Below are positions 1 through 9,744 of a stretch of 64,000 bases of DNA, piece by piece. Source of the stretch: Enterobacter cloacae. GTDB lineage: Bacteria > Pseudomonadota > Gammaproteobacteria > Enterobacterales > Enterobacteriaceae. Position numbers and translations under genes: made by a program. The stretch is from assembly GCF_013375935.1 (NCBI RefSeq), contig NZ_CP056117.1:1612001-1676000 (forward strand). The letters are read 5' to 3'. Under the pieces are notes generated by a model that did no database searches, was not told the DNA's origin, and worked only from the letters and a program-made list of their open reading frames with translations. How positions within the stretch are numbered: position 1 is the stretch's first letter; the number at the start of each line of letters is the position of its first letter.

Positions 1-1155
1 ACGGACGGCACGCGTCTGCGTCAGATCCTGTGGAACCTCATCAGTAACGCCGTGAAGTTTACCCAGAAGGGGCAGGTTGCGGTGCGCATTCGCTACGACG
101 AAGGGGACATGCTGCACTTTGAAGTTGAGGATTCGGGTATCGGCATTCCTCAGGAGGAGCAGGATAAGATCTTCGCCATGTACTATCAGGTCAAAGACAG
201 CCACGGCGGTAAGCCGGCAACGGGCACGGGTATTGGCCTGGCGGTATCGAAACGGCTGGCGAAAAGTATGGGCGGGGATATCACCGTTGCCAGCCAGCCG
301 GGTAAAGGCTCAACCTTTACGCTTACCATGCACGCGCCTGCCGTAGCTGAAGAGGTGGAAGATACCTTTGAGAACGACGATATGCCGCTGCCAGCCCTGC
401 ACGTTCTGCTGGTGGAAGATATTGAGCTGAACGTTATCGTCGCGCGGTCGGTGCTGGAAAAACTCGGCAACAGCGTGGATGTGGCGATGACCGGCAAAGC
501 CGCGCTGGAGATGTTCACGCCGGGCGAGTACGACCTGGTGCTGCTCGATATTCAGCTACCGGACATGACCGGGCTGGATATCTCCCGTGAGCTGACGCGC
601 AAATATGCCCCTGACGAGCTGCCGCCGCTGGTGGCGCTGACCGCGAACGTGCTGAAAGATAAAAAAGAGTACCTCGATGCCGGCATGGACGATGTGCTCA
701 GCAAGCCGCTGGCGGTACCTGCCCTGACGGCGATGATCAAGAAGTTCTGGGATACCTGTGATGAAGAGGAGAGCACCATGACGTCAGTTGACAGCGCCAA
801 AGCCCAAACGATACTGGATACCGCCATGCTGGAGCAGTATATCGATCTGGTGGGACCAAAACTGATCACCGATGGCCTTGCCGTGTTCGAGAAAATGATG
901 CCGGGCTATCTGAACGTACTGGAGTCAAACCTGACGGCGCGTGACCAGAAGGGCATCGTAGAAGAGGGGCATAAAATCAAAGGCGCCGCCGGTTCCGTCG
1001 GGTTACGCCATCTCCAGCAGCTGGGCCAGCAGATCCAGTCGCCTGATTTACCTGCCTGGGAAGATAACGTCGGTGATTGGGTTGAGGAGATGAAGCAGGA
1101 GTGGCAAAACGATGTGGCGGTGCTGAAAGCCTGGGTCGAGTCCAGAAAAAAATGA
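1..1155 (+). CDS. arcB: Aerobic respiration control sensor kinase ArcB, C-terminal part
   Basis: Hybrid histidine kinase of the ArcBA system, which senses the quinone pool redox state and phosphorylates ArcA. The window opens inside the gene; 384 residues are visible and the frame is open from base 1, so roughly the first half (membrane segments, PAS, phosphoacceptor His) is outside. Visible in order are the end of the HATPase domain (N box LISNAVKFT, then GIGIPQEEQ and GTGIGLAVSK), a receiver domain with phosphoacceptor Asp in LVLLDIQLPD and the conserved Lys in LSKPL, and an HPt domain with its His in EEGHKIKGAAG. This is the tripartite ArcB arrangement. elbB follows downstream, as in E. 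coli. Confidence 0.97.
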   Translation, partial: TDGTRLRQILWNLISNAVKFTQKGQVAVRIRYDEGDMLHFEVEDSGIGIPQEEQDKIFAMYYQVKDSHGGKPATGTGIGLAVSKRLAKSMGGDITVASQPGKGSTFTLTMHAPAVAEEVEDTFENDDMPLPALHVLLVEDIELNVIVARSVLEKLGNSVDVAMTGKAALEMFTPGEYDLVLLDIQLPDMTGLDISRELTRKYAPDELPPLVALTANVLKDKKEYLDAGMDDVLSKPLAVPALTAMIKKFWDTCDEEESTMTSVDSAKAQTILDTAMLEQYIDLVGPKLITDGLAVFEKMMPGYLNVLESNLTARDQKGIVEEGHKIKGAAGSVGLRHLQQLGQQIQSPDLPAWEDNVGDWVEEMKQEWQNDVAVLKAWVESRKK

Positions 1156-1173
1156 CCCCGGCTATACCGGGGT
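1155..1173 (+). terminator. Hairpin after arcB
   Basis: A perfect 7-bp stem (ACCCCGG / CCGGGGT) with a 5-nt loop begins at the arcB stop codon. No T run follows on the + strand; an A run precedes it. It may be a weak terminator or an mRNA-stabilising end. The rest of the 1174-1387 gap is AT-rich and presumably holds the elbB promoter, but I could not assign one with confidence. Confidence 0.45.
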
Positions 1174-1387
1174 GCGCGAATACTGCGCCAACACCAGGGA
1201 AATCGTGGCTGCGCCTGATTTTTATGGGTGGTTTTCGCATGGGCGCCGCCTGAAATTTGAGGCCGCACGCAGATAAGATAGCAAATCTTAAACAGTTTGT
1301 TACATGAATCAGTGAAATGTGTGAAGCATAGCGTTTTAATCAGAATTTTTAATGTGCTTCAGCGGGTTGCATAGAAGGATCGACAGA

Positions 1388-2041
1388 ATGAAAAAGATTG
1401 GTGTCGTGCTGAGCGGATGTGGTGTTTACGACGGGTCAGAGATACATGAGGCCGTATTAACGCTGCTGGCCTTATCCCGTCGGGAGGCTGACGTGATCTG
1501 CTTCGCGCCGGATAAAGCTCAGGCAGACGTGATTAATCATCTTACCGGCGAGCCGATGGCCGAAAGCCGTAACGTGCTGGTTGAAGCAGCGCGTATTGTG
1601 CGCGGCGACGTTCATCCGCTGGCGCAGGCCGATGCCGCTGAACTCGATGCCCTCATCGTGCCGGGCGGCTTTGGCGCGGCAAAAAACCTGAGCACCTTTG
1701 CAGCGGAGGGCGCGGCCTGTCAGGTCGATCCCGATCTGCAAGCGCTTTCGCAGGCGATGCATGCGGCAGGTAAGCCGCAGGGCTTTATCTGCATCGCCCC
1801 GGCCATGCTGCCGAAAATTTTTGATTTCCCGCTGCGGCTGACGATCGGAACCGACATCGATACCGCTGAGGTTATCGAGGATATGGGCGGTGAACACGTG
1901 CCTTGCCCGGTAGACGACATCGTGGTGGATGAGGATAACAAAATCATCACCACGCCGGCGTATATGCTGGCGCAAACCATCGCCGAGGCTGCCACGGGCA
2001 TTGAAAAGCTGGTGGACAGAGTGCTGGTTCTTACCGAATGA
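1388..2041 (+). CDS. elbB: ElbB, DJ-1/PfpI-family glyoxalase-like protein
   Basis: 217 residues, the usual length of ElbB (isoprenoid biosynthesis protein with amidotransferase-like domain; glyoxalase activity has been reported for the E. coli protein). The Rossmann-like N-terminus [16 protein letters not shown] and the nucleophile-elbow cysteine in [10 protein letters not shown] are visible. I chose the ATG at 1388 because AAGGA lies just upstream and the protein then begins as in E. coli; an in-frame start at 1352 would add 12 unrelated residues. It overlaps mtgA by 4 bases (ATGA), so the two are translationally coupled. Its physiological substrate is not evident from the sequence. Confidence 0.95.
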   Translation: MKKIGVVLSGCGVYDGSEIHEAVLTLLALSRREADVICFAPDKAQADVINHLTGEPMAESRNVLVEAARIVRGDVHPLAQADAAELDALIVPGGFGAAKNLSTFAAEGAACQVDPDLQALSQAMHAAGKPQGFICIAPAMLPKIFDFPLRLTIGTDIDTAEVIEDMGGEHVPCPVDDIVVDEDNKIITTPAYMLAQTIAEAATGIEKLVDRVLVLTE

Positions 2042-2763
2042 GCCGTAAATTTACCCCCGCCGGGTGGTTAAAACGGCTTCTGTTGCGGATAGTGATGGTC
2101 CTGGCGGTTTTCTGGGGCGGAGGCATTGTGCTGTTCAGCTTCGTGCCCGTCCCGTTTTCCGCCGTGATGGCGGAGCGTCAGGCGAGTGCCTGGCTCTCGG
2201 GTGATTTCGGCTACGTTGCCCATTCAGACTGGGTGAGCATGGATGCGATCTCCCCGTGGATGGGGCTGGCGGTCATTGCCGCAGAGGACCAGAAGTTCCC
2301 GGAACACTGGGGCTTTGACGTGGCGGCCATCGAAAAGGCGCTTGATCACAACGAGCGCCATGAGAATCGCGTACGCGGCGCGTCGACGCTTTCCCAGCAG
2401 ACGGCAAAAAACCTGTTCTTATGGGACGGTCGCAGCTGGGTGAGAAAAGGGCTGGAGGCCGGGCTGACGCTGGGGATTGAGACGGTGTGGAGCAAAAAAC
2501 GGATCCTGACCGTCTATCTGAATATCGCGGAGTTTGGCGACGGCGTTTTTGGGGTCGAAGCCGCGTCGCAGCGCTATTTCGGCAAGCCCGCCAGCAGGCT
2601 GACGATGTCCGAAGCGGCGCTGCTTGCCGCCGTTCTGCCGAACCCTATCCGTTTTAAAGCCAGCGCGCCGTCAGGCTACGTGCGTAGCCGCCAGGCGTGG
2701 ATCATGCGCCAGATGCAGCAGCTAGGTGGGCAAGGCTTTATGGAGAGAAAGGCGTTGATGTAG
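2038..2763 (+). CDS. mtgA: Monofunctional peptidoglycan glycosyltransferase MtgA
   Basis: A GT51 glycosyltransferase of 241 residues that polymerises lipid II into glycan strands at the inner membrane without a transpeptidase domain. A single N-terminal membrane anchor (about residues 11-32) is followed by the GT51 motifs: [14 protein letters not shown] with the catalytic Glu, [14 protein letters not shown], and [15 protein letters not shown]. It starts inside the end of elbB (4-base overlap). Length and motif order are complete, with no sign of damage. Confidence 0.97.
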   Translation: MSRKFTPAGWLKRLLLRIVMVLAVFWGGGIVLFSFVPVPFSAVMAERQASAWLSGDFGYVAHSDWVSMDAISPWMGLAVIAAEDQKFPEHWGFDVAAIEKALDHNERHENRVRGASTLSQQTAKNLFLWDGRSWVRKGLEAGLTLGIETVWSKKRILTVYLNIAEFGDGVFGVEAASQRYFGKPASRLTMSEAALLAAVLPNPIRFKASAPSGYVRSRQAWIMRQMQQLGGQGFMERKALM

Positions 2764-2789
2764 GGCGGGTACGCGGTGCGTTACCCGCC
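2764..2789. terminator. Hairpin between convergent mtgA and npr
   Basis: An 8-bp perfect stem (GGCGGGTA / TACCCGCC) with a 10-nt loop lies directly after the mtgA stop and 13 bases past the end of npr. It resembles the core of a REP-type palindrome. No T run is present on either strand, so it may act as a processing block rather than an intrinsic terminator. Confidence 0.5.
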
Positions 2790-2802
2790 AGCAAAGCAGA
2801 CG

Positions 2803-3075
2803 TTAGTCTTCGTCAAACCCGGCATTAAACAGCGCAATCACCGCCGCCAGCGCCTCTTCTTCCTGCGGGCCGGTGGCTTCAACTTCAATCTGGCGACCTT
2901 TGGCAGAATCCAGCATCAGCAGCGCAATCACGCTGTTGGCTTCTGCCTCGGTTCCCTCGTCATTGCGCAGCAGGACTTCAGCATCAAAACCCTGCATCAG
3001 CTCAAAAAGCTTCATCGCCGGGCGCGCGTGCATGCCCAGCTTATTGGTGATTTCGACGGTCTGCTTTACGGTCAT
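2803..3075 (-). CDS. npr: Nitrogen-PTS phosphocarrier protein NPr
   Basis: A 90-residue HPr-like carrier that passes phosphate from PtsP (EINtr) to PtsN (EIIANtr). The active-site His16 is in LGMHARPA, and the conserved Ser region follows in [13 protein letters not shown]. Its start overlaps the end of rapZ by 4 bases, and it is the last gene of the long minus-strand cluster. NPr also binds LpxD in E. coli, which fits its position beside lpt and kds genes. Confidence 0.97.
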   Translation of the reverse strand: MTVKQTVEITNKLGMHARPAMKLFELMQGFDAEVLLRNDEGTEAEANSVIALLMLDSAKGRQIEVEATGPQEEEALAAVIALFNAGFDED

Positions 3076-3926
3076 GTTTTACGTTTTTCCAGCGTGCGAT
3101 GACGGGACTGGACGTTCTTCCCGCGCGAGCGGAAGTAATCGGCCAGCTGTTCGGCAATGTACACCGAACGATGTTTACCGCCGGTACAGCCAATCGCCAC
3201 CGTCAGGTAGCTGCGATTGTTTGTTTCCAGCATAGGTAACCATAGCTCAAGGTAGCTTCGCGTCTGGTAGATAAAATTGTGTACTTCTGTGTGTCGGTCA
3301 AGGAACGCCGCCACCGGTTTATCCAGGCCGGTCATAGGACGCAGTTTTGGATCCCAGTGCGGGTTCGGCAGGAAACGCACGTCGAAAACGTAATCCGCAT
3401 CGATAGGAATACCGTGCTTAAAGCCGAAGGATTCAAACACCATCGTCAGTTCGCGCTCGCGCTTGCCGAGTAAACGGGTACGCAGCATTTCCGCCAGTTC
3501 ATGGACGGACATTTCAGAGGTGTCGACAATCAAATCGGCGCGGGAGCGCAGCGGCTCCAGCAGATCGCTCTCTTTATCAATGGCGCTTTCCAGCGACAGA
3601 TTTTTACTCGAAAGCGGGTGCAAGCGACGCGTATCGCTGTAGCGGCGGATCAGCGTATTGCGGTCAGCATCAAGGAACAGTAGCTGAGGCGAGAAATAAT
3701 CTGGCAGGTTGTTCATCGCCTGCTCGAAGATCTCCGGTGATTCCGGCATGTTACGAACGTCGATACTGACGGCGGCAGAGATTTGTCTGTCCGCAAGCGT
3801 TCGCGCCAGGTCAGGTAACAACACTACCGGTAGGTTATCTACACAGTAAAAACCCATGTCTTCCAGCGCGCGCAGGGCCACGGACTTTCCGGATCCCGAA
3901 CGACCGCTGACGATCATCAGCACCAT
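3072..3926 (-). CDS. rapZ: RNase adapter protein RapZ
   Basis: A 284-residue RNA- and nucleotide-binding adapter that delivers the small RNA GlmZ to RNase E and senses glucosamine-6-phosphate, thereby controlling GlmS. The Walker A motif GRSGSGKS is at residues 8-15, and the conserved C-terminal part carries [18 protein letters not shown]. The N-terminus [11 protein letters not shown] matches the family. It lies between ptsN and npr, the conserved arrangement linking PTSNtr to amino-sugar supply; glmM is also in this window. Confidence 0.97.
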   Translation of the reverse strand: MVLMIVSGRSGSGKSVALRALEDMGFYCVDNLPVVLLPDLARTLADRQISAAVSIDVRNMPESPEIFEQAMNNLPDYFSPQLLFLDADRNTLIRRYSDTRRLHPLSSKNLSLESAIDKESDLLEPLRSRADLIVDTSEMSVHELAEMLRTRLLGKRERELTMVFESFGFKHGIPIDADYVFDVRFLPNPHWDPKLRPMTGLDKPVAAFLDRHTEVHNFIYQTRSYLELWLPMLETNNRSYLTVAIGCTGGKHRSVYIAEQLADYFRSRGKNVQSRHRTLEKRKT

Positions 3927-3971
3927 ATTCCGTTTCTCCTCAGGGCAGCAGTTCTGAAAGCCATCTCCCGA

Positions 3972-4463
3972 TTATGCCTCATCCTGATTGCCTTCTGCTT
4001 CAGTGATAATTTGATAGAGCTCCTCATCACTTTGCGCGGAGCGCAGACGGCGACAAATGGTTTTATCCGCCAGACGTTTGGCAACCAGCGACAGCGTGTG
4101 CAGGTGGGTTTTGGTCTGATCAGCTGGAACCAGCAGCGCGAAGAGCAGATCGACAGGCTGGTTATCGATAGCGTCGAAGGCAATCGGCGTTTCCAGTTGC
4201 ACAAACACGCCCACGGCACGCAGCGTATCTTCTTCCAGCTTGCCATGCGGGATCGCAATGCCGTTGCCGATGCCGGTACTGCCCATTTTTTCGCGGGTCA
4301 GAATGGCTTCAAACACGATCTGCGGCGGCAGACCCAGCTGTTTTGCGGCCAGTTCACTGATAATTTCCAGCGCACGTTTTTTGCTCTGGCAGTGAACGCC
4401 ACTGCGGGTACATTCCTGGTTAAGGACGTTGCTCAGTTGAAGAGCGGAATCGTTGTTTATCAT
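3972..4463 (-). CDS. ptsN: PTS IIA-like nitrogen regulatory protein PtsN
   Basis: EIIANtr, 163 residues, the terminal phosphoacceptor of the nitrogen PTS; it regulates K+ transport and other targets in its unphosphorylated form. The mannitol-type EIIA fold is recognisable, with the phosphorylated His73 in GIAIPHGKLEED. It lies between hpf and rapZ in the rpoN cluster. A strong hairpin (4493-4517) separates it from hpf, which suggests that its transcript level differs from the upstream genes. Confidence 0.97.
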   Translation of the reverse strand: MINNDSALQLSNVLNQECTRSGVHCQSKKRALEIISELAAKQLGLPPQIVFEAILTREKMGSTGIGNGIAIPHGKLEEDTLRAVGVFVQLETPIAFDAIDNQPVDLLFALLVPADQTKTHLHTLSLVAKRLADKTICRRLRSAQSDEELYQIITEAEGNQDEA

Positions 4464-4492
4464 AATTTCACCTAAGCGCTAACCGTACAAAT

Positions 4493-4517
4493 GGCCTGTT
4501 GTGTTTCACAACAGGCC
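4493..4517 (-). terminator. Intercistronic hairpin between hpf and ptsN
   Basis: A perfect 11-bp stem (GGCCTGTTGTG / CACAACAGGCC) closes on a 3-nt loop. Read on the minus strand it follows the hpf stop and is trailed only by ATTTGT, so it is at most a leaky terminator. More likely it is an attenuator or an mRNA 3'-end protector inside the operon. Confidence 0.5.
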
Positions 4518-4545
4518 GTCCTGCACCCGTTAACTGCCCGGACAA

Positions 4546-4833
4546 TTAGTGTTGTTTCAGTTTATCTTTATGTTTATTGAGCTGTCGCGCAAGCTTATCA
4601 ATCAAGCCGTCGATAGCCGCGTACATGTCTTGCCCTTCCGCACTGGCATGGAGTTCCCCTCCGTTGACGTGCAGGGTCGCATCCGAGATATGAGTCACTT
4701 TCTCCACTTTCAACACAACGTAGACCTGATTGATTCTCTCGAAATACTGCTCAAGTTTCGCGAACTTCGCGTTCACAAAATCGCGTAAAGCCTCAGTAAT
4801 CTCGACGTTGTGTCCGGTGATATTGAGCTGCAT
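4546..4833 (-). CDS. hpf: Ribosome hibernation promoting factor HPF
   Basis: A 95-residue short-form HPF that binds the 30S decoding region and helps form 100S ribosome dimers in stationary phase. The sequence begins MQLNITGHNVEITEALRDFV and ends in the basic tail KLARQLNKHKDKLKQH, typical of the short form (no C-terminal dimerisation domain). It sits directly downstream of rpoN (22-base gap). Confidence 0.97.
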   Translation of the reverse strand: MQLNITGHNVEITEALRDFVNAKFAKLEQYFERINQVYVVLKVEKVTHISDATLHVNGGELHASAEGQDMYAAIDGLIDKLARQLNKHKDKLKQH

Positions 4834-4855
4834 AGTGTCTTCCTTATCGGTTGTG

Positions 4856-6289
4856 TCAAACCAGTTGTTTACGCTGGTTAGACGGCGGAATGGATAAAGA
4901 CTCTCGATACTTCGCGACAGTACGACGTGCCACCATGATACCCTGATCGGACAGCATGGTGGTTAACTTACTGTCACTTAGTGGCTTCGCGGGGTTCTCC
5001 GCGGCGATCAACTTCTTCACCAGTGCGCGAATGGCCGTTGACGAGGCTTCGCCGCCGCCTTCGGTACTCACGTGGCTGGAGAAGAAATACTTAAGCTCAA
5101 AAATGCCGCGTGGACTGTGCAGATACTTTTGCGTGGTCACGCGGGAAATGGTTGATTCATGCATCTCGACGGCCTGGGCAATGTCTGCCAGCACCATCGG
5201 TTTCATAAACTCTTCGCCCTGTTCAAAGAAGGCCTGCTGTTGTTCAACAATACAGCGGCTGACGCGCAGCAGCGTGTCGTTACGGCTCTCCAGACTCTTG
5301 ATCAGCCAGCGTGCTTCCTGCAGGTTGCTGCGGATGTACTGATTATCGGCATCGTTACGCGCGCTGGTGCACATGGAGGCGTACTGCTGGTTGATTTGCA
5401 GGCGAGGAATACTGTCGGAGTTCAGTTCAACGACCCAGCGGCCGTTGTGTTTTCTCACCAGCACATCAGGAATGACATACTCCGGCTCGCTGGTCTGAAT
5501 CGACTGCCCCGGACGCGGATCGAGCGACTGGATCAGGTTCACCGCTTCCTTCAGCACCTCTTCTTTCAGGCGCGTGACGCGCATCAGCGTGCGGAAGTCG
5601 TGATTCGCCAGCAGATCCAGATGATCGCTGATAATGAGCCGCGCTTCGTCAATCCACGGCGTCTCTTTGGCAAACTGCGAGAGCTGGATCAGAAGGCAGT
5701 CGCGCAGATCTTTTGCGGCGACGCCAATCGGGTCGAAACGCTGAACGCGTTTCAGAACGGCTTCGATCTCTTCCAGTTCAATCTCGTCGTCGCCGATGCT
5801 TTCCAGAATATCGTCCAGCGTCACGGTCAAATAGCCCGTGTCGTCAACGGCATCGACAATCGAGGTGGCAATCGCGCGATCGGTATCGGAGAAAGGGGTC
5901 AGCTCTACCTGCCACATCAGGTAGTCCTGAAGTGACTGGGTGGTTTCGCCCTGATAGACCGGAAGTTCATCGTCCTGATAGTCTGCACGCGTACCGGAAG
6001 GAGTGCCTGCGGTGTAGATTTCATCCCAGCTGGCGTCCAGCGGCAGCTCGTCCGGCATCTCTTTTTGTTCGAGCGCGTCGACGGTATCGAGCGTTTCAGT
6101 GTCCTGCGTTTGCTGGGTATCTACCTCGTCATGAAGATCGGTTTGCTCCAGCAGCGGATTGCTGTCCAGCGCTTGCTGGAGCTCCTGCTGGAGTTCTAAC
6201 GTGGACAACTGCAACAGACGGATCGCCTGCTGTAGCTGCGGCGTCATTGCCAGTTGCTGGCTGAGCCTTAATTGCAAACCTTGCTTCAT
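4856..6289 (-). CDS. rpoN: RNA polymerase sigma-54 factor RpoN
   Basis: 477 residues, the same length as E. coli sigma-54. The N-terminal Gln/Leu-rich activator-interacting region starts [20 protein letters not shown], an acidic region follows (about 60-105), then the core-binding domain, the helix-turn-helix, and the RpoN box [15 protein letters not shown] near the C-terminus. It controls nitrogen assimilation and other sigma-54 promoters that need an activator ATPase. It is preceded by lptB (47-base gap) and followed by hpf. Confidence 0.98.
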   Translation of the reverse strand: MKQGLQLRLSQQLAMTPQLQQAIRLLQLSTLELQQELQQALDSNPLLEQTDLHDEVDTQQTQDTETLDTVDALEQKEMPDELPLDASWDEIYTAGTPSGTRADYQDDELPVYQGETTQSLQDYLMWQVELTPFSDTDRAIATSIVDAVDDTGYLTVTLDDILESIGDDEIELEEIEAVLKRVQRFDPIGVAAKDLRDCLLIQLSQFAKETPWIDEARLIISDHLDLLANHDFRTLMRVTRLKEEVLKEAVNLIQSLDPRPGQSIQTSEPEYVIPDVLVRKHNGRWVVELNSDSIPRLQINQQYASMCTSARNDADNQYIRSNLQEARWLIKSLESRNDTLLRVSRCIVEQQQAFFEQGEEFMKPMVLADIAQAVEMHESTISRVTTQKYLHSPRGIFELKYFFSSHVSTEGGGEASSTAIRALVKKLIAAENPAKPLSDSKLTTMLSDQGIMVARRTVAKYRESLSIPPSNQRKQLV

Positions 6290-6336
6290 GTTCAGCGCGT
6301 TTTTCTCCGGTTCGGCGTGATTTAACCTCTACCCTA

Positions 6337-7062
6337 TCAGAGTCTGAAGTCTTCCCCAAGGTACACGCGCTTAACATGCTCATCTTCGAGGATTTGCTGC
6401 GGCGTACCGTGGGCAATCAGATGGCCCTGGCTCACGATGTAGGCGCGTTCACAGACGGCCAGCGTTTCACGAACGTTGTGGTCCGTGATCAGTACGCCAA
6501 GCCCGCTGTCGCGCAGATGCTCAATGATGCGTTTGATATCAATAACGGAGATGGGGTCAACGCCCGCAAAAGGTTCATCCAGCAGGATGAATTTCGGGTT
6601 TGCTGCCAGGGCGCGCGCAATCTCGACGCGGCGGCGTTCACCGCCAGACAGCGCCTGACCGAGGCTATCGCGCAGGTGTTCGATATGGAACTCTTCCATC
6701 AGCTCGTTCGCACGGTCAGTGCGCTGCTCGTTGGTCAGATCGTCACGGATCTGCAACACGGCCATCAGGTTATCGAAGACGCTTAAGCGGCGGAAAATGG
6801 ATGCTTCCTGCGGAAGATAGCCGATGCCGCGGCGCGCGCGGGCATGCAGCGGCAGCAGGCTGATGTCTTCATCATCGATGATGATGTTGCCGGCGTCACG
6901 CGGAACAATGCCTACCACCATGTAGAAGGTGGTGGTCTTGCCCGCACCGTTAGGACCAAGCAAACCCACAATTTCGCCGGAGTTGACGGTCAGACTGACA
7001 TCTTCGACGACGCGGCGGCCCTTATACGCTTTCGCGAGGTTTTTTGCAGTTAATGTTGCCAT
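6337..7062 (-). CDS. lptB: LPS export ABC transporter ATPase LptB
   Basis: A 241-residue ATPase that powers LptB2FGC extraction of LPS from the inner membrane. Walker [10 protein letters not shown], the Q loop, signature [15 protein letters not shown], Walker [13 protein letters not shown] and the H-loop ITDHNVRE are all present. It follows lptA with a 6-base gap, so lptC-lptA-lptB are read together; the LptFG permease genes are not in this window, as is usual. Confidence 0.98.
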   Translation of the reverse strand: MATLTAKNLAKAYKGRRVVEDVSLTVNSGEIVGLLGPNGAGKTTTFYMVVGIVPRDAGNIIIDDEDISLLPLHARARRGIGYLPQEASIFRRLSVFDNLMAVLQIRDDLTNEQRTDRANELMEEFHIEHLRDSLGQALSGGERRRVEIARALAANPKFILLDEPFAGVDPISVIDIKRIIEHLRDSGLGVLITDHNVRETLAVCERAYIVSQGHLIAHGTPQQILEDEHVKRVYLGEDFRL

Positions 7063-7068
7063 AGCGAA

Positions 7069-7623
7069 TTAGTTACTCTTTTTCTGTGCCGGAGCCTGAC
7101 CGTTGTTTTTGTCCTGCAACTGCGAAGGAACAAGCACGGTGGTGACGCGTTTGCCTTTCTCGCTGGAGGCCTGCATTTTCTGCTCTTTCACCAGATAGGT
7201 GATCTTGTCGCCTTTGATATTGCTGTCCAGCTGTTCCAGGTAAGCATTACCGGTAAGGATGACCAGGTCCTTCGCCAGCTCATAGTGCATATGCGAGGCA
7301 TGGCCTTTTACCGGCTTGCCGTTATCCTGCATCTGGTAGAAGGTGGCCGGATTACCATAACCATCAATAATTTCTTTGCCCTGCTCGCCGCCCGGACGGG
7401 TCACGACAACTTTGTCGGCATTGATTTTAATGGTGCCCTGGGTCACAACGACGTTGCCGGTGAAGGTGACGACGTTACCCTGCATATCCAGAGACTGCGT
7501 ATCAGATTCAATATGAATCGGCTGTTCGGTATCGCCAGTCACAGCAAGCGCGGGAAGACTGGCCGCCAGCAGCGCGCTGGCGATAACAACTTTAAGGCTG
7601 AGTTTGTTTGTTTTGAATTTCAT
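7069..7623 (-). CDS. lptA: LPS transport periplasmic protein LptA
   Basis: Periplasmic bridge protein of 184 residues with an OstA/LptA beta-jellyroll that polymerises head to tail and carries LPS from LptC to LptD. A signal peptide (about 1-27, ending LPALA) precedes the mature VTGDTEQPIHIES. I chose the ATG at 7623, which matches the family N-terminus; a TTG seven codons upstream is possible. It begins 32 bases inside lptC with no good Shine-Dalgarno of its own, which suggests translational coupling to lptC. Confidence 0.96.
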   Translation of the reverse strand: MKFKTNKLSLKVVIASALLAASLPALAVTGDTEQPIHIESDTQSLDMQGNVVTFTGNVVVTQGTIKINADKVVVTRPGGEQGKEIIDGYGNPATFYQMQDNGKPVKGHASHMHYELAKDLVILTGNAYLEQLDSNIKGDKITYLVKEQKMQASSEKGKRVTTVLVPSQLQDKNNGQAPAQKKSN

Positions 7624-8167
7624 AGGAGGTTCTAACCTTTTCAATCAGCTCGGCGTTTTTGCTGCGTAAGTTCCCGCGCATTCTTAGACCGCTGGAATTA
7701 AATGTTGTGCCATACAGGGTGACTAAATCCTGCGACGTGACATCCTGGGTGACCAGGTTGATCTGGGCGTTATCCGTCGTAATTTTGCGCAACTGAGCGT
7801 CCGCAGTCAGGGCGTTGACTTCAACGTGACCATACAGATAGAGCATACGGTCATTCGTCAGTTTTGCCCGGTCAGACTTGATTGACCACGTCGGCACTTT
7901 GTCCGTATCAAAGGTGGTCAGGACCGGCTGGGTAAACCACGAGGTGCCGTCATCTGAAAAATATTCTACATGCTGAGCAATCAGGCGATAGTTCAGCGCG
8001 CCTTCGGGGCTATAGACCACGGTATCGCTGTGATCGCTTTTGTAGGTAGGGTCACTCGTGTTGACCACGTCCGTTTGCGCATCATCGCGGTCGGCGAGGT
8101 TCACGCCAATCAGTATCAGGACGGCAAGCGAAAGCAGAATGATAACCCAACGTCTGGTTTTACTCAT
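7592..8167 (-). CDS. lptC: LPS export protein LptC
   Basis: A bitopic inner-membrane protein, 191 residues, that receives LPS from LptB2FG and hands it to LptA. A single N-terminal membrane segment (about residues 7-24, VIILLSLAVLILIGV) is followed by a periplasmic LptC/jellyroll domain. It overlaps kdsC by 4 bases upstream and lptA by 32 bases downstream, the same tight packing as in E. coli. Confidence 0.97.
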   Translation of the reverse strand: MSKTRRWVIILLSLAVLILIGVNLADRDDAQTDVVNTSDPTYKSDHSDTVVYSPEGALNYRLIAQHVEYFSDDGTSWFTQPVLTTFDTDKVPTWSIKSDRAKLTNDRMLYLYGHVEVNALTADAQLRKITTDNAQINLVTQDVTSQDLVTLYGTTFNSSGLRMRGNLRSKNAELIEKVRTSYEIQNKQTQP

Positions 8168-8730
8168 ATCGATTGCCCTTTCGCCTCATCAAGCTTGCCC
8201 TGCGCCAGCAGAAGCAGATCGCAGACTTCACGGACGGCACCACGGCCACCCTGAATATGGGTAACATAATCAGCACGCGGGATCAGCAACGGGTGCGCGT
8301 CAGCCACGGCGATGCTCAGACCGACCTCCGCCATTACCGGCCAGTCGATCAAATCATCCCCGACGTACGCCACATTCTCTGGCGCAATAGCCAGTTTTCC
8401 CAGCAGGTCCCGGAAGGCAACCATCTTATCAGATTGCCCCTGATAGAGATGAGTAATGCCCAGCGTTTCACACCGATCCTCTACCAGTTTAGCCTTCCGC
8501 CCGGTGATGATCGCCACGTCAATGCCGGAGGTGAGCGCACAGCGGATACCGTAACCGTCACGAACGTTAAAGGCTTTCAGCTCTTCGCCGTTATTGCCCA
8601 TATAAATCAGACCGTCGGAGAGCACGCCGTCCACATCGAGGATCAGCAGACGGATATTTTCCGCCTTTGCCATCATGTGGGCGCTCACCGGGCCATAACA
8701 GGTTGCAAGGGATGCACCCGCATTACTCAT
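8164..8730 (-). CDS. kdsC: 3-deoxy-D-manno-octulosonate 8-phosphate phosphatase KdsC
   Basis: A 188-residue HAD-superfamily phosphatase that removes phosphate from Kdo-8-P in the third step of Kdo synthesis. Motif I is LILDVDGVLSDG with both catalytic Asp; motif II is AIITGRK; motif IV is YVGDDLIDWPVM. I set the start at the ATG giving MSNAGASLATCYG as in E. coli; the upstream in-frame ATG at 8745 would add five residues. It follows kdsD by 14 bases. Confidence 0.97.
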   Translation of the reverse strand: MSNAGASLATCYGPVSAHMMAKAENIRLLILDVDGVLSDGLIYMGNNGEELKAFNVRDGYGIRCALTSGIDVAIITGRKAKLVEDRCETLGITHLYQGQSDKMVAFRDLLGKLAIAPENVAYVGDDLIDWPVMAEVGLSIAVADAHPLLIPRADYVTHIQGGRGAVREVCDLLLLAQGKLDEAKGQSI

Positions 8731-8744
8731 TGTCTTATCCTTCA

Positions 8745-9731
8745 TTACACTACGCCTGCGCGCAGCAGATCATGCATATGTACCACACCCAGCAGTTGGT
8801 CGCCATCGGCAACCATCACTGAGGTAATATGGCGGGACTGCATCAGGTTCAGCACATCTACCGCCAGCGTGCCCGGACGGACGCGGATCCCGCCAGGCGT
8901 CATCACATCAGCGATGCCCAGCGTGCGGACATCCACTCCCATATCGAACACCCGGCGCAGGTCACCGTCGGTGAAGATGCCCTGAATCTTCATCAGATCG
9001 TCGCAGATTACCGTCATACCCAGATTTTTACGGGTGATCTCCAGTAACGCATCGCGCAGAGAGGCCTCTTTGCTGACGTGCGGGATTTCATCGCCGGTGT
9101 GCATAATATCGTTAACCCGCAGCAGCAGTTTGCGCCCGAGCGCGCCGCCAGGGTGAGAAAGGGCGAAATCTTCTGGCGTGAAGCCCCGGGCTTCCAGCAG
9201 CGCAACGGCAAGGGCATCGCCCATCACCAGCGCGGCGGTCGTGCTGGAGGTAGGCGCCAGCCCCAGCGGACACGCTTCTTTAGGCACCTTCACGCAAAGG
9301 TGGATATCCGCCGCGCGGGCCATGCTGCTTTCCGGGCGGCTGGTCATGCAAATCAGCGGCACCTGAAGGCGCTTGAGCACCGGGATCAGCGCCAGGATTT
9401 CATTCGATTCCCCGGAGTTGGACAGGGCGATAACCACGTCCTGCGGCGTAACCATGCCCAGATCACCGTGCGCCGCCTCACCCGGGTGCACGAAGAATGA
9501 CGAGGTGCCGGTACTGGCAAACGTCGCCGCCATCTTGCGCCCAATATGGCCGGACTTACCCATCCCCATCACCACGACTTTACCGGCACAGTAGAACATC
9601 TTCTCACAGGCCAGACTAAAATCCTGATTAATGTACTGATCTAACTGCGCCAGACCTTCACGTTCAATCTCCAGAACGTCTTTGCCTGCTTTCTGAAAGT
9701 CAAAACCCGGCTGCAATTCTATTTGCGACAT
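8745..9731 (-). CDS. kdsD: Arabinose-5-phosphate isomerase KdsD
   Basis: Converts ribulose-5-phosphate to arabinose-5-phosphate, the first step of Kdo synthesis. The 328 residues contain an N-terminal SIS domain (GMGKSGHIGRKMAATFASTG, then SNSGES) and a C-terminal pair of CBS domains (about 205-328). The start at 9731 gives MSQIELQPGFDF, matching the family; a longer reading would add 24 unrelated residues. It is packed between yrbG (13-base gap) and kdsC. Confidence 0.97.
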   Translation of the reverse strand: MSQIELQPGFDFQKAGKDVLEIEREGLAQLDQYINQDFSLACEKMFYCAGKVVVMGMGKSGHIGRKMAATFASTGTSSFFVHPGEAAHGDLGMVTPQDVVIALSNSGESNEILALIPVLKRLQVPLICMTSRPESSMARAADIHLCVKVPKEACPLGLAPTSSTTAALVMGDALAVALLEARGFTPEDFALSHPGGALGRKLLLRVNDIMHTGDEIPHVSKEASLRDALLEITRKNLGMTVICDDLMKIQGIFTDGDLRRVFDMGVDVRTLGIADVMTPGGIRVRPGTLAVDVLNLMQSRHITSVMVADGDQLLGVVHMHDLLRAGVV

Positions 9732-9744
9732 AATGCGTTTCCGT

